A stretch of 64,000 nt of DNA from Sinomicrobium kalidii (GCF_021183825.1 NZ_CP089211.1:5300212-5364211); one strand, 5' to 3'. Positions 50,536 to 60,656 are shown, counted from the first letter of the stretch. The notes: generated by a model not told the origin, from the sequence alone. Numbers and translations: made by a program.

Positions 50536-52230
50536 ATGAGAACATACACCAGAACCTGCCTGGTATTCCTGGGCATTTTCCTTTTTATAAGTTGTAAAAC
50601 AAAGCCCTCCCGCACCACCGGATTGATTGCAGATAAAGCAATGGTCGTGTCGGCACGGGAAGAAGCTTCCCGGATAGGCGTGGAAATCCTGAAAAAGGGT
50701 GGAAATGCCTTCGATGCCATGGCAGCAACAGAGCTTGCCCTCGCCGTAGCCTATCCTTTTGCCGGAAATCTCGGCGGCGGCGGATTCATGGTCTACCGGA
50801 AAGCCGACGGTGAGATCGGCGCCCTGGACTACAGGGAAAAGGCTCCGCTTGCCGCGCATAAGGACATGTATCTCGATAGCCTGGGCAATGTAATTCCGGG
50901 TAAAAGTACACTTGGCGCCATGGCCGTAGGTGTACCCGGTACGGTAGCCGGGGTTTTTGAAGCTCATCGCAAACTGGGCTCCCTGCCGATGACCGAAATA
51001 CTCGAACCCGTTATAGCCCTGGCGGAAAAAGGGGTCGTAGTAACCGAAAAACAGGAAAAACACCTTGGCAGGTACCGCGACCTTATTATCGAAGTGAACG
51101 GGGACAGCACATTTTTTGCAACACCTTTTAAAAAAGGCGATACCATAAAATACCCTGCACTGGCCAACACCCTTAAACGTATTCAAAAAAACGGGAAGGC
51201 CGGTTTTTACCGTGGTGAAACAGCTAAAAAACTGGCCGGTCACATTCAGCGCAAAGGCGGAATCCTGACGGAAGAAGACCTTGCCAAATACGAGGCCAAA
51301 TGGAGAATCCCGGTCATATTCAATTATAAAAACCTCAAGGTCATCTCCATGTCGCCGCCCAGCAGCGGGGGGATCACTCTCGGGCAGATCATGCAGATGA
51401 TCGCCCCTTATCCCCTGGCGGAATACGGACACAATTCGGTGAAAAGTATCCAGGTCATCACCGAAGCCGAACGCCGGGCCTATGCAGACCGGAATTACTT
51501 TCTGGGCGACCCGGATTTTGTAGACATTCCGAAAAAGACGCTGTTGCACGAAAGTTACCTCCGCAAACGGATGGAAAACTTTTCATTTGACCGGGCTACC
51601 AAATCTTCGGAGGTGTCGCATGGAGAAATCCAGATCACGGAAAGCAACGAAACCACTCATTATTCCATCGTAGACGCCCGGGGCAATGCTGTTTCCGTAA
51701 CCACTACACTTAACGGGGCCTACGGCTCCAAAGTTTACAGCGACGAACTTGGGTTTTTCCTGAACAACGAAATGGACGATTTCAGTGCCAAACAGGGTGT
51801 GCCCAACATGTTCGGACTTATCGGGGCCGAAGCCAACAGTATTGCGCCCGAAAAACGTATGCTCAGCTCCATGACCCCCACTATTGTGGAAAAGGAAGGC
51901 AAACTCTGGATGGTAGTCGGTACACCGGGAGGTTCTACGATTATCACATCAGTGCTCCAGGCGATCCTCAATGTATATGAATACGACATGGGAATGCAGG
52001 AAGCGGTCAATGCTCCCAGGTTTCACCACCAGTGGTTACCGGACACCATTACTTTCGAACCCGGTGCCTTTTCCCCTGAAATACTGAGCAGCCTGAAACA
52101 GAAAGGATACCTCATTAATGAAGACCGCACACCAATACTCGGCAAGGTGGATGCCATCCTGATATTGCCCGGCGGAAAACTGGAAGGCGGGGCCGACAAG
52201 AGAGGGGATGATACTGCCATAGGGTATTAA
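50536..52230 (+). CDS. ggt: Gamma-glutamyltransferase, lipoprotein
   Basis: Autoprocessing enzyme that cleaves gamma-glutamyl bonds, for example in glutathione. The 564-residue precursor has a lipoprotein signal (FLFISC20). The autocleavage site and catalytic nucleophile is Thr373 in NETTHYSIVDARGNAVSVTTTLN, followed by the oxyanion GGSTIITSVLQ segment and the GNLGGGGFMVYR motif in the N-terminal part. The large and small subunits would be about 370 and 190 residues. Surface location and the nearby M19 and M20 enzymes suggest peptide/glutathione salvage. The upstream gene ends 31 bases before. Confidence 0.95.
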   Translation: MRTYTRTCLVFLGIFLFISCKTKPSRTTGLIADKAMVVSAREEASRIGVEILKKGGNAFDAMAATELALAVAYPFAGNLGGGGFMVYRKADGEIGALDYREKAPLAAHKDMYLDSLGNVIPGKSTLGAMAVGVPGTVAGVFEAHRKLGSLPMTEILEPVIALAEKGVVVTEKQEKHLGRYRDLIIEVNGDSTFFATPFKKGDTIKYPALANTLKRIQKNGKAGFYRGETAKKLAGHIQRKGGILTEEDLAKYEAKWRIPVIFNYKNLKVISMSPPSSGGITLGQIMQMIAPYPLAEYGHNSVKSIQVITEAERRAYADRNYFLGDPDFVDIPKKTLLHESYLRKRMENFSFDRATKSSEVSHGEIQITESNETTHYSIVDARGNAVSVTTTLNGAYGSKVYSDELGFFLNNEMDDFSAKQGVPNMFGLIGAEANSIAPEKRMLSSMTPTIVEKEGKLWMVVGTPGGSTIITSVLQAILNVYEYDMGMQEAVNAPRFHHQWLPDTITFEPGAFSPEILSSLKQKGYLINEDRTPILGKVDAILILPGGKLEGGADKRGDDTAIGY

Positions 52231-52458
52231 ATTTCCGACCCCCTGTTCCTTTTCCCGGAGAACAGACAGGTGTATACAAATAATAATGTTAAAACTTTCC
52301 CCCTATTAAACCTATACTACATATTCCGGTCTAAAAGGAACCGGAAGTTGAGTCATTAAACTTCTGTTAAATTGTATTAAATTATTATAACAGAATAGGA
52401 AAAACCTGATTTTACCAGTAATATAGCTAAGAGTTTAAACCAACAGACACGCCGTAGA

Positions 52459-55245
52459 ATGTATTATCGATCTTTACTTGCTTCCATTGCTTTGCTATGG
52501 ACCACGTTTTTATTTTCCCAGAACACTGTAGAAATCCACGGAACAATTACCGATGCCACCGATCAGTCTCCCCTGGAGTCGGCCACGGTCTATCTCACCA
52601 GTCAGAAAGACTCTACAGTAATTGACTATACCATAAGCAACCGGAAAGGTGCCTTTACGCTTGAAGTCCGCAAAACCGATGAGCCCGCTTTTATCAAGGT
52701 CTCCTTTATCGGGTATAAAATCTATTCCAAACCGCTCAAGGATTTAAATTCTTCGGTGGACCTGGGCACCATCAAACTCCGGGAAAATGCCGACGAGCTC
52801 GCTGAAGTTGTGGTACAGGGCGAAGCACCCCCTATCCGCGTCAAAAAAGACACCCTGGAATTCAACGCCTCTTCATTTAAGGTAAGGCCGGACTCTAATG
52901 TAGAAAGCCTGCTGGAACAACTTCCCGGTGTCGAGGTCGATACCGATGGTAAAATAACCGTTAACGGCAAGGAAGTGAACAAAATACTCGTCAATGGCAA
53001 GTCCTTTTTCGGGGATGACGGCCAGATCGCCACCAAAAACCTGCCTTCGGACATTATCGATAAAATACAGGTCTCGGATACGAAGACCAAAGAGGAAGAA
53101 CTCTCGGGAGAAGAAGCCAGTTCGGACGAGAAAACCATCAACCTCACCATACAGGAAGACAAGAACAAGGGATATTTCGGCCGGGCCACTGCGGGTTACG
53201 GTACGGATGATCGGTATGAGGGTAACCTTCTCCTAAACTATTTTAACGACGACCAGAGGATAAGCATTCTCGGCGGATCGAACAATATCAACAGCGTCGG
53301 TTTTTCCATGGACGAAATATTCGATGCCATGGGAGGCGGAAGGAACGTATGGGCTTCCGGAAACGGCGGAGTGAACATCAACGGGGTTTCTTTCGGTGCC
53401 ACGGGCTCCGGAATAACAACCTCGCACATAGGAGGTATTACTTTCGCAGATGATGTATTGGACGATAAACTGGAAACGGAAGGCAGCTATTTCTATACCC
53501 AGACCAGCCGGGAAAACGAAAACAGGACCGAACAGGAAAACCTTACCCCCGACGGGGGGTTTACCTCCAATTCTGAAAACACTACACAAAACGATTCCAG
53601 GGACCAGAGCTTTAATGCCAACCTGGAATACAAACTGGATTCCCTGACTACCATAGGTTTTTCTCCAACCCTGAACAAGACCGATTCGGATTTCAGCTCG
53701 GAACAAACCCAGTTTTCCGTTGACGAGAACGGTAATCTCCTTAACGAAAGTGAAGCGATCAACCAGAGTTCCACAAACCAGGAAAGTTTTCGCTCCAATC
53801 TTTTTATTGTGAAACGGTTCAAAAGAAAAGGACGCTATCTCAATTTTCATTTCAGCAACAACAATTCTTCGAACAATTCGGAAGGGCTTAACAGATCTTC
53901 TACTGCCTTCTATCAGAATGACGATCCCGATGATATCCGGGACCAGAAGGAATTTAATGAAAACCAGTCTGACAACTATTCTTTGCGCCTGAGATATACC
54001 GAACCCATTACAGACTCGCTCAGCCTCAGGGGAAGTATCAGCTATGATACCAACAAGACAACAAGCAACAGGGAAACTTTCGATGCAGACGAAGCCACAG
54101 GGGAATACACCCTGAGAAATGACCCGCTTTCCAGTTATACCACATCCAAAACGGATGCCATTAATCCTACGGTAGGGCTGAGAATACGAAAAGAGAAACT
54201 GTGGGCCCGGATAGACCTCGGGACCAATATTACCGATTACCGTAACAGCTCTCTTTATCTCGGGGAGCACACCGAACTGAAGGAGCAGTATATTTATCCT
54301 ACTGCCCGGGCCAATATACGATATGAAATGTCCAAGGGGAAATCGATCTATATCAACTACAATTACAGGGTCAATCTGCCTTCTGCATCACAGTTATTAC
54401 CGGTGGAGGATTTGTCCAATCCGTTAAGCACCACGATGGGTAACCCCGATCTCAGGCCTACGAAGACACATTCGATGTATTTCAATTTCAATAATTATGA
54501 CTTTGCCAGCAGATCAGGGATATTTACTTACGGAAACATCAGTTATGACGAAGATAAAGTGGTTTCCGTGACCACATATGACGATAATTTTAAACGCACC
54601 ACCACCTATCAGAACCTGAGCGGCACTTATTCCGGCTATGCCGGGATGAACTGGAGTGCTTCCAAAAAGAAGGAAGAGCACTCTTTCAGGTATCGTCTCG
54701 GGGTCAATGTAAATTTTTCCCGTAACAAGGGAATCACCAACAACGAAAATTTCAGGGCCAATAACCTGGCACTGAACCCCTCAGGATCATTTACCTGGGA
54801 ATACGGCGAACTGCTCACCATTGAGCCCAGTTACAATTTTAACTACAACGAATCGCGCTACACCAATTACAGGATAGACAAGAGTTCCAATTTCCGGCAT
54901 AATTTCAAGATACAGACCACTTCCTACTGGCCTGAGAATATTGTTTTCGGGAATGATTTCGGATACACCTATAATTCCAATATAGCCGACGGGTTCCAGA
55001 AATCGTTCTGGTTATGGAACAGCAGTATCGGGTACAATTTCATGAAAGACAAGATGACTTTTAAAGTGAAGGTATACGACCTCCTGGACCAGAATGTAGG
55101 TACGAGACGGAACATCACCGATTCGTATATCCAGGATGTTGAAAATACCGTATTACAGCGCTATGTCATGTTTTCACTAAGCTGTAAACTCGATAAATTC
55201 GGCGGTAAGAAACCGGAAAAAGGGCGAAGGTTCCGCAGGTTCTGA
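52459..55245 (+). CDS. TonB-dependent outer-membrane receptor (SusC/CarboxypepD_reg type)
   Basis: Outer-membrane active transporter of 928 residues. A signal peptide (residues 1-21, ending FLFSQ) precedes a CarboxypepD_reg-like beta domain (about 25-105). A plug domain follows (SLLEQLPGVEVDTDGKITVNGKEVNKILVNGKSFFG), then a C-terminal barrel of the outer membrane protein beta-barrel type, ending CKLDKFGGKKPEKGRRFRRF. No partner SusD-like gene, sigma/anti-sigma pair or cobalamin/iron riboswitch is adjacent, so the substrate is unknown. Confidence 0.92.
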   Translation: MYYRSLLASIALLWTTFLFSQNTVEIHGTITDATDQSPLESATVYLTSQKDSTVIDYTISNRKGAFTLEVRKTDEPAFIKVSFIGYKIYSKPLKDLNSSVDLGTIKLRENADELAEVVVQGEAPPIRVKKDTLEFNASSFKVRPDSNVESLLEQLPGVEVDTDGKITVNGKEVNKILVNGKSFFGDDGQIATKNLPSDIIDKIQVSDTKTKEEELSGEEASSDEKTINLTIQEDKNKGYFGRATAGYGTDDRYEGNLLLNYFNDDQRISILGGSNNINSVGFSMDEIFDAMGGGRNVWASGNGGVNINGVSFGATGSGITTSHIGGITFADDVLDDKLETEGSYFYTQTSRENENRTEQENLTPDGGFTSNSENTTQNDSRDQSFNANLEYKLDSLTTIGFSPTLNKTDSDFSSEQTQFSVDENGNLLNESEAINQSSTNQESFRSNLFIVKRFKRKGRYLNFHFSNNNSSNNSEGLNRSSTAFYQNDDPDDIRDQKEFNENQSDNYSLRLRYTEPITDSLSLRGSISYDTNKTTSNRETFDADEATGEYTLRNDPLSSYTTSKTDAINPTVGLRIRKEKLWARIDLGTNITDYRNSSLYLGEHTELKEQYIYPTARANIRYEMSKGKSIYINYNYRVNLPSASQLLPVEDLSNPLSTTMGNPDLRPTKTHSMYFNFNNYDFASRSGIFTYGNISYDEDKVVSVTTYDDNFKRTTTYQNLSGTYSGYAGMNWSASKKKEEHSFRYRLGVNVNFSRNKGITNNENFRANNLALNPSGSFTWEYGELLTIEPSYNFNYNESRYTNYRIDKSSNFRHNFKIQTTSYWPENIVFGNDFGYTYNSNIADGFQKSFWLWNSSIGYNFMKDKMTFKVKVYDLLDQNVGTRRNITDSYIQDVENTVLQRYVMFSLSCKLDKFGGKKPEKGRRFRRF

Positions 55246-55252
55246 ATTAAAC

Positions 55253-55286
55253 ATGCCCGAAAGAACGGAAACCGTTTTTCCGGGCA
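55253..55286. terminator. Stem-loop between convergent TonB receptor and secreted protein genes
   Basis: ATGCCCG (55253-55259) pairs with CGGGCAT (55280-55286), with an inner AACGG/CCGTT stem. There is no U-run, so termination is only inferred from position. Confidence 0.4.
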
Positions 55287-55306
55287 TCACTCATAGAAAC
55301 TGTATT

Positions 55307-55681
55307 TTACTCGTACCAGTGTGTCAGTTCCACCACAACCCGGGTCTCCCCTTCGGAAATCGTCACAACTTCAGGCACTACACCTTCCCACGGGCCGGTA
55401 CGCCCGGCATCAAAACGGTACGTCCCGGGAGGAATACGGAATAGCCCATTCCTGTCTGCGTAGAAATAATCGCCGGTTTCCTGGTCAATGGCATAAAAAT
55501 CACTTACCATGACACTTCCACTCACGGGATCTCCGTGAATGTCCACCAGTTCAATCTGTACTTCCACTGTTTCTTCGGTTACTGCAATCCCGGTATCGGA
55601 AACTGTAACAGGTGAAGAAAATCCGGTTTGGGAAACCAGAAGCAATAAAACAACGGCTAAGAAAAAAGAAAACTTTTTCAT
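55307..55681 (-). CDS. Small secreted beta-sandwich protein, hypothetical
   Basis: Hypothetical exported protein of 124 residues with a clear signal peptide (MKKFSFFLAVVLLLLVSQTGFS). The rest is predicted beta-rich, and the stretch DIHGDPVSGSVMVSDFYAIDQETGDYFYADRNGLFRIPPGTYRFDAGRTG resembles a carboxypeptidase-regulatory or Ig-like domain. No catalytic residues are apparent. It converges on the TonB receptor gene, with a long stem-loop between (55253-55286). I do not recognise a family with certainty. Confidence 0.7.
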   Translation of the reverse strand: MKKFSFFLAVVLLLLVSQTGFSSPVTVSDTGIAVTEETVEVQIELVDIHGDPVSGSVMVSDFYAIDQETGDYFYADRNGLFRIPPGTYRFDAGRTGPWEGVVPEVVTISEGETRVVVELTHWYE

Positions 55682-55750
55682 GGATACTATTATTTAAGAT
55701 TTGGTATCTCAAATATAATGCAAAATATGATCAAAAATGTTGCGATAGGG

Positions 55751-55807
55751 TTAATATATTAATATCGGATAGGGTATTTCAAGTTTATAAACGATTTTGT
55801 ATTTTTG
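55751..55807 (+). promoter_or_regulatory. Candidate promoter and operator of the Fic gene
   Basis: TATTTTTG (55800-55807) is a good -7 box with TTTC at 55777-55780 as a weak -33. Just upstream TTAATATATTAA (55751-55762) is a perfect 12-bp palindrome, flanked by a repeated GATAGGG on each side (55744-55750, 55768-55774), a plausible autoregulatory site. Confidence 0.4.
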
Positions 55808-55811
55808 TGGA

Positions 55812-56768
55812 GTGTGGGATATAGATTTGACATACAGGAAAGAATTCAAGGACGTTTTTGACCGTTTGCTCGACAAAAGGGACGTACTCAAAAACCACCG
55901 TCCGCTCCCCTCTATTGCCATGGAGAAAATAAAGGAGAGCCTCATGATTGAATGGACCTATAATTCCAACGGTATTGAAGGGAATACATTAAGCCTGAGG
56001 GAAACCCAAATGGTCCTCCAGGAAGGCATTACCATAAAAGGTAAATCCCTCAGGGAACACTTCGAGGCCAAAAACCACGAAAGTGCCATTCATCACCTGT
56101 ATTCCCTGGTGGAAAACACCTCACAGGCACTTACAAGTTCTGATATCCTGTCCCTTCACGCTTATATTTTACGCAGTATTGAAGACGAATTTGCAGGCCG
56201 TTTACGCAACGGAGGTGTACGAATAGCAGGAGCTAACTTTACGCCTCCTAATGCAAGAAAGGTATCCGGGCTCCTCGACGAACTGATAGCGTTTGTGCAG
56301 GTCAATCCGCTTGAACTCAATGATATTGAGCTGGCCACTGTATTTCATCATAAATTTGTATGGATACATCCGTTCTTTGACGGCAATGGAAGAACCGTAC
56401 GCCTCGCCATGAACCTGTTACTCATGCGTAAAGGCTTCCCTCCTGCCATTATCCTTAAAAATGACAGAAAAAAATATTACGAAGCCCTTAACCAGGCCAA
56501 CAGGGGAAATTACCAGAAATTAATACTGGTCATATCGCAGGCCCTCGAACGTACACTGAACATCTATATAACTACGCTTCCGGGAAGTGATTATGAATAT
56601 ACCGAAATTTCCAACCTGGTGGAAGAAGAAAGCCTCCCCTACGGGCAGGAATACATAAGTCTGCTGGCACGGCAGGGAAAGATCGATGCCTACAAGGAGG
56701 GCCGTAACTGGCTCACCACAAAAAAAGCCATCAAAGATTATATGACCAACAGAAAAAGAAAACGCTGA
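55812..56768 (+). CDS. Fic family protein (AMPylase-type)
   Basis: Fic-domain protein of about 318 residues. The catalytic motif is HPFFDGNGR (His near residue 186 of this form), and an inhibitory alpha motif SNGIEG lies near residues 52-57 in the N-terminal region, with the Glu that normally blocks ATP binding, so it is a self-inhibited class of Fic enzyme. The C-terminal 60 residues (VEEESLPYGQEYISLLARQGKIDAYKEGRNWLTTKKAIKDY) resemble an excisionase-type helix-turn-helix, suggesting DNA binding. The start is uncertain: TTG 55797 overlaps the -7 box, GTG 55812 is used, and TTG 55827 is possible. A target is not identified. Confidence 0.88.
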   Translation: MWDIDLTYRKEFKDVFDRLLDKRDVLKNHRPLPSIAMEKIKESLMIEWTYNSNGIEGNTLSLRETQMVLQEGITIKGKSLREHFEAKNHESAIHHLYSLVENTSQALTSSDILSLHAYILRSIEDEFAGRLRNGGVRIAGANFTPPNARKVSGLLDELIAFVQVNPLELNDIELATVFHHKFVWIHPFFDGNGRTVRLAMNLLLMRKGFPPAIILKNDRKKYYEALNQANRGNYQKLILVISQALERTLNIYITTLPGSDYEYTEISNLVEEESLPYGQEYISLLARQGKIDAYKEGRNWLTTKKAIKDYMTNRKRKR

Positions 56769-56787
56769 CCATTCCCCGGTCAGCGTT
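56761..56787. terminator. Bidirectional terminator between Fic and ferredoxin genes
   Basis: AACGCTGACC (56761-56770) pairs perfectly with GGTCAGCGTT (56778-56787) around a 7-base loop. On the minus strand TTTTCTTTTTC follows, so it suits the ferredoxin gene best. Confidence 0.75.
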
Positions 56788-56820
56788 TATAAAAGTATCG
56801 TTACCTCCGGATCGCTGTTG

Positions 56821-57225
<405 letters not shown>

Positions 57226-57348
57226 CTATACAAAAAAACTAGACTTTTCATTGCCATTGATTTTTGAGCAGGAAACAAAATATGGTATGAGTTCCCATGT
57301 ATGCCCGTTTTTCCTGTTTTACATTATTAAAAAAATTACAGCGCTGTT

Positions 57349-58410
57349 ATGCACAACCTGGACAACAAGATAAATGCCTTTGTTAAATTAGGGGAATTCC
57401 TGAGACAATTCAGTGATAAAGAAAACAACAAAAAAGAATATTCGGAACACAATGCCCTATTCTTTGACGGTTTTCGGCATCAGTTACAACTGGCCAGGGA
57501 ACACAACGGATGGTTTACCGGGGAAAATCTCACCTTCTCCCTAAAGCAATGGGCCGATGCGCTTTCCCGTGAAAACCTTGACCGGTGGCTGTCCCGCTAT
57601 CAGATTTCCCCTACCACTTCCAAAAAGGTGGCCGTGGTCATGGCCGGAAATATTCCCCTTGTGGGCTTTCACGATTTTATGAGCGTACTGCTCTGCGGGC
57701 ATTCGGTGCTTGTAAAACAATCCTCCAACGACAGGCACCTCCTGCCCTATCTTGCCAAATACCTGGAACACGTGGAACCGTCTTTTAAGGGAAAGATCAC
57801 ATTTACCGAACAAAAACTGGAATCTTTTGACGCAGTGATTGCTACCGGGAGTGACAACACCTCGCGCTATTTCGAATATTATTTCGGTAATAAACCGAAC
57901 ATCATACGAAAAAACAGGAATTCCGTAGCGGTACTTACCGGAAAGGAAACCGAAGCCCAACTCGCCGCCCTCGGAGAAGATGTTTTCCGGTATTTCGGAC
58001 TGGGATGCAGGAACGTATCCAAACTTTTCGTCCCGGAAAATTATGATTTCGATCCTTTCTTTAAGGCGATATATCCTTTTAAGGACATTCTTAACGTACA
58101 AAAATACACCAACAACTACGACTACAACAAGGCCGTATATCTCATGAGCCTCTTTAAACTGAAGGAAAACGGGTTTTTGATGCTCAAGGAAGACAAAAAC
58201 TATGCTTCGCCCATCGCCACCCTGTTTTACGAAACTTATACGGACACCGAAAACCTCCGAAAAAAACTGGAAGAAGATTCTGAAAAAATACAATGTGTTG
58301 TGGCCTCCGGTTTTTCCGGAAAAGAAGTTCCTTTCGGAAAGACGCAAAAGCCCGAATTATGGGATTATGCGGACGGTGTGGATACTGTTGAATTCCTGTT
58401 AAAAATATAA
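57349..58410 (+). CDS. LuxC-like acyl-CoA reductase
   Basis: NADPH-dependent reduction of fatty acyl-CoA to aldehyde, as in the LuxC component of luciferase fatty acid reductases. The 353-residue product has the aldehyde-dehydrogenase-like fold: nucleotide-binding VAVVMAGNIPLVGFHDFMSVL, AVIATGSDNTSRYFEYYFG and the catalytic nucleophile Cys220 in FGLGCRNVSKLFVP. It is shorter than Vibrio LuxC by about 130 residues. Such genes are conserved in Flavobacteriia without lux genes, so light production is not suggested. It precedes serC by 89 bases on the same strand. Confidence 0.9.
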   Translation: MHNLDNKINAFVKLGEFLRQFSDKENNKKEYSEHNALFFDGFRHQLQLAREHNGWFTGENLTFSLKQWADALSRENLDRWLSRYQISPTTSKKVAVVMAGNIPLVGFHDFMSVLLCGHSVLVKQSSNDRHLLPYLAKYLEHVEPSFKGKITFTEQKLESFDAVIATGSDNTSRYFEYYFGNKPNIIRKNRNSVAVLTGKETEAQLAALGEDVFRYFGLGCRNVSKLFVPENYDFDPFFKAIYPFKDILNVQKYTNNYDYNKAVYLMSLFKLKENGFLMLKEDKNYASPIATLFYETYTDTENLRKKLEEDSEKIQCVVASGFSGKEVPFGKTQKPELWDYADGVDTVEFLLKI

Positions 58411-58499
58411 CAAATAATTATCGTTTTTATAACTGTTTTTCCTCCTAATTTTAGCATTTTTGCAGTGAACATTCAACACAACATTGTCAAATCTACATA

Positions 58500-59567
58500 A
58501 TGAAAAAACACAACTTTAGTGCGGGCCCCTGTGTTCTTCCGCAAGAGGTAATGAAAAAAGCCTCAGAAGCGATTATCAATTTCAACGGTTTGGATCTTTC
58601 ACTCATAGAAATCTCCCACAGGAGCAAAGATGCTGTAGAGGTGATGGAAACTGCCCGTTCCCTGGCCCTGGAACTGCTCGGTCTGGAAGGAAAAGGCTAC
58701 CAGGCTCTGTTTCTTCAGGGAGGCGCCAGCCTGGAATTCCTGATGGTAGCTTACAACCTGCTGGAGAAAAAAGCAGCGTATCTGAACACCGGAACCTGGA
58801 GCAGCAAGGCCATAAAAGAGGCAAAAGTAATGGGAGAAGTCATCGAAGTAGCCTCTTCCAAAGACGCCAATTTCAACTATATCCCCAAGGGCTATTCCAT
58901 TCCTGAAGATGCCGATTACTTTCACTGTACCAGCAACAACACCATTTTCGGGACACAGATAAAAGATTTTCCGAAAACGAATGTTCCGCTGGTATGCGAT
59001 ATGAGCTCCGATATTTTTTCCAGACAACTGGATTTTTCTAACTTTGACCTTATATACGCAGGTGCCCAGAAAAATATGGGGCCGGCAGGAACTACCCTGG
59101 TTGTGGTGAAGGAAGATATCCTCGGGAAAGTATCCCGTTCCATTCCTTCAATGCTGGATTACAAGGTACACATAGGTAAGGACAGCATGTTCAACACGCC
59201 CCCGGTATTCGCGGTATACGTGTCCATGCTCACCCTGCAATGGCTGAAAGACCTCGGTGGCATACCTGCCATAGAAAAGATCAACGAACAAAAAGCATCG
59301 CTGGTGTATTCGGAAGTAGACCGAAATCCGCTGTTCAAGGGCTTTGCCGCTGTTGAAGACCGAAGCGCCATGAATGCCACTTTTAACCTGGTGGACGAAA
59401 CACATAAAGAAGCCTTTGACACCCTCTGGAAAGAGGCCGGTATTAACGGATTGAACGGCCACCGAAGTGTTGGAGGCTACCGCGCTTCCATGTACAACGC
59501 GCTTTCCGTAGAAAGTGTACGGGTCCTGGTTGATGTTATGCAGGAACTGGAGAAAAAAGCGGGATAA
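58500..59567 (+). CDS. serC: Phosphoserine aminotransferase
   Basis: PLP enzyme that converts 3-phosphohydroxypyruvate to phosphoserine (and acts in PLP synthesis). The 355-residue protein begins MKKHNFSAGPCVLPQEVMKKASEA, with EISHRSKDAVEVMETARSLALELLGLEGKGYQALFLQGGASLEFLMV. The Schiff-base lysine lies in YAGAQKNMGPAGTTLVVVKED, and the C-terminal VGGYRASMYNALSVESVRVLVDVMQ is intact. It is 89 bases after the LuxC-like gene and 68 bases before the serA-like gene. Confidence 0.97.
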   Translation: MKKHNFSAGPCVLPQEVMKKASEAIINFNGLDLSLIEISHRSKDAVEVMETARSLALELLGLEGKGYQALFLQGGASLEFLMVAYNLLEKKAAYLNTGTWSSKAIKEAKVMGEVIEVASSKDANFNYIPKGYSIPEDADYFHCTSNNTIFGTQIKDFPKTNVPLVCDMSSDIFSRQLDFSNFDLIYAGAQKNMGPAGTTLVVVKEDILGKVSRSIPSMLDYKVHIGKDSMFNTPPVFAVYVSMLTLQWLKDLGGIPAIEKINEQKASLVYSEVDRNPLFKGFAAVEDRSAMNATFNLVDETHKEAFDTLWKEAGINGLNGHRSVGGYRASMYNALSVESVRVLVDVMQELEKKAG

Positions 59568-59635
59568 GGTAACACCACAACAACTTATAATAATCTGATT
59601 TCCCGAATAGCGGGAAGACATAAAAATACAGAAAA

Positions 59636-60598
59636 ATGAAAGTATTAGCTAATGACGGAGTTTCAAAAAGCGGAGTCGAGGCCCTGGAAAAAGGAGGTTT
59701 TGAAGTGATCACCACGAAAGTGGCCCAGGATCAGCTCGTTTCATATATCAACGAAAATAAGATCGATGTCCTCCTGGTACGCTCGGCAACCAAAGTAAGA
59801 AAGGACCTTATCGATGCCTGCGAAAGCATCAAGGTTGTAGGACGCGGTGGTGTTGGCATGGATAACATCGATGTGGATTATGCAAGATCCAAAGGGATCA
59901 GTGTGATAAACACCCCGGCCGCATCATCACAATCTGTGGCAGAACTCGTATTTGCCCACTTATACGGAGGTGTGAGGTTCCTTTACGACGCCAACAGGAA
60001 CATGCCCCTCGAAGGGGAAACCAAGTTTGGCCAGCTGAAAAAAGCATATGCCGGCGGACAGGAACTACGGGGAAAGACCATCGGTATCATTGGTCTCGGC
60101 CGTATTGGTGTCGAAACGGCCAAAATAGCCCTGGGAGCAGGGATGAAGGTCATTGCTGCCGACAAGTTCGTAGACAAGGCCGATGTTATTGTCGATTTCT
60201 TTAACGGGCAATCCATAAAAGTGGAAATCAAGACCCAGCCACTGGAAGAAGTATACAAGGAAGCCGACTTTATTTCACTCCACGTTCCGGCCCAAAAGGA
60301 ATACGTGATCGGTAAAAAAGAACTGAACATTATGAAGGAAGGTGTCGGCATCATCAATGCTTCCCGCGGAGGTGTTATTGATGAAGTGGCCCTGGTAGAA
60401 GCCCTCGACAACGGAAAAGTCGCTTTTGCCGGGCTTGACGTTTTTGAAAACGAGCCCACTCCTGCTGTTAAAGTCCTCATGCATCCCAAAATTTCCCTTA
60501 CACCGCACATCGGTGCCGCTACCAATGAAGCACAGGACAGGATAGGCACGGAACTGGCAGAACAAATTATCAGCATTTTAAAGTCAGAAACGGTATAA
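59636..60598 (+). CDS. serA: D-3-phosphoglycerate dehydrogenase-like 2-hydroxyacid dehydrogenase
   Basis: NAD-dependent D-2-hydroxyacid dehydrogenase of 320 residues, most likely the first enzyme of serine synthesis because it directly follows serC. The Rossmann motif is TIGIIGLGRIGVETAKIA, the family signatures VVGRGGVGMDNIDVDYA and IINASRGGVIDEVALVEAL are present, and the catalytic His is in LTPHIGAATNEAQDRIG. It lacks the C-terminal ACT domain found in regulated SerA enzymes, the usual short form in Bacteroidota. A terminator follows 25 bases after the stop. Confidence 0.92.
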   Translation: MKVLANDGVSKSGVEALEKGGFEVITTKVAQDQLVSYINENKIDVLLVRSATKVRKDLIDACESIKVVGRGGVGMDNIDVDYARSKGISVINTPAASSQSVAELVFAHLYGGVRFLYDANRNMPLEGETKFGQLKKAYAGGQELRGKTIGIIGLGRIGVETAKIALGAGMKVIAADKFVDKADVIVDFFNGQSIKVEIKTQPLEEVYKEADFISLHVPAQKEYVIGKKELNIMKEGVGIINASRGGVIDEVALVEALDNGKVAFAGLDVFENEPTPAVKVLMHPKISLTPHIGAATNEAQDRIGTELAEQIISILKSETV

Positions 60599-60622
60599 TC
60601 GTCGATTTTCTTACAATTTTTC

Positions 60623-60656
60623 AAAGTCCTCTCGCCCCCGGTGAGGGGACTTTTTC
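60623..60656 (+). terminator. Intrinsic terminator after the serine operon
   Basis: AAAGTCC-T-CTC pairs with GAG-G-GGACTTT (60623-60653, one G-U) around a 9-base loop, followed by TTTTTC. Confidence 0.85.

Noticed and set aside
52231..52458. Riboswitch upstream of the TonB receptor
   Set aside because: No cobalamin or other riboswitch core was recognised in this A+T-rich spacer.
53233..54270. Minus-strand frame inside the TonB receptor gene
   Set aside because: Shadow of the receptor coding region; no family resemblance.
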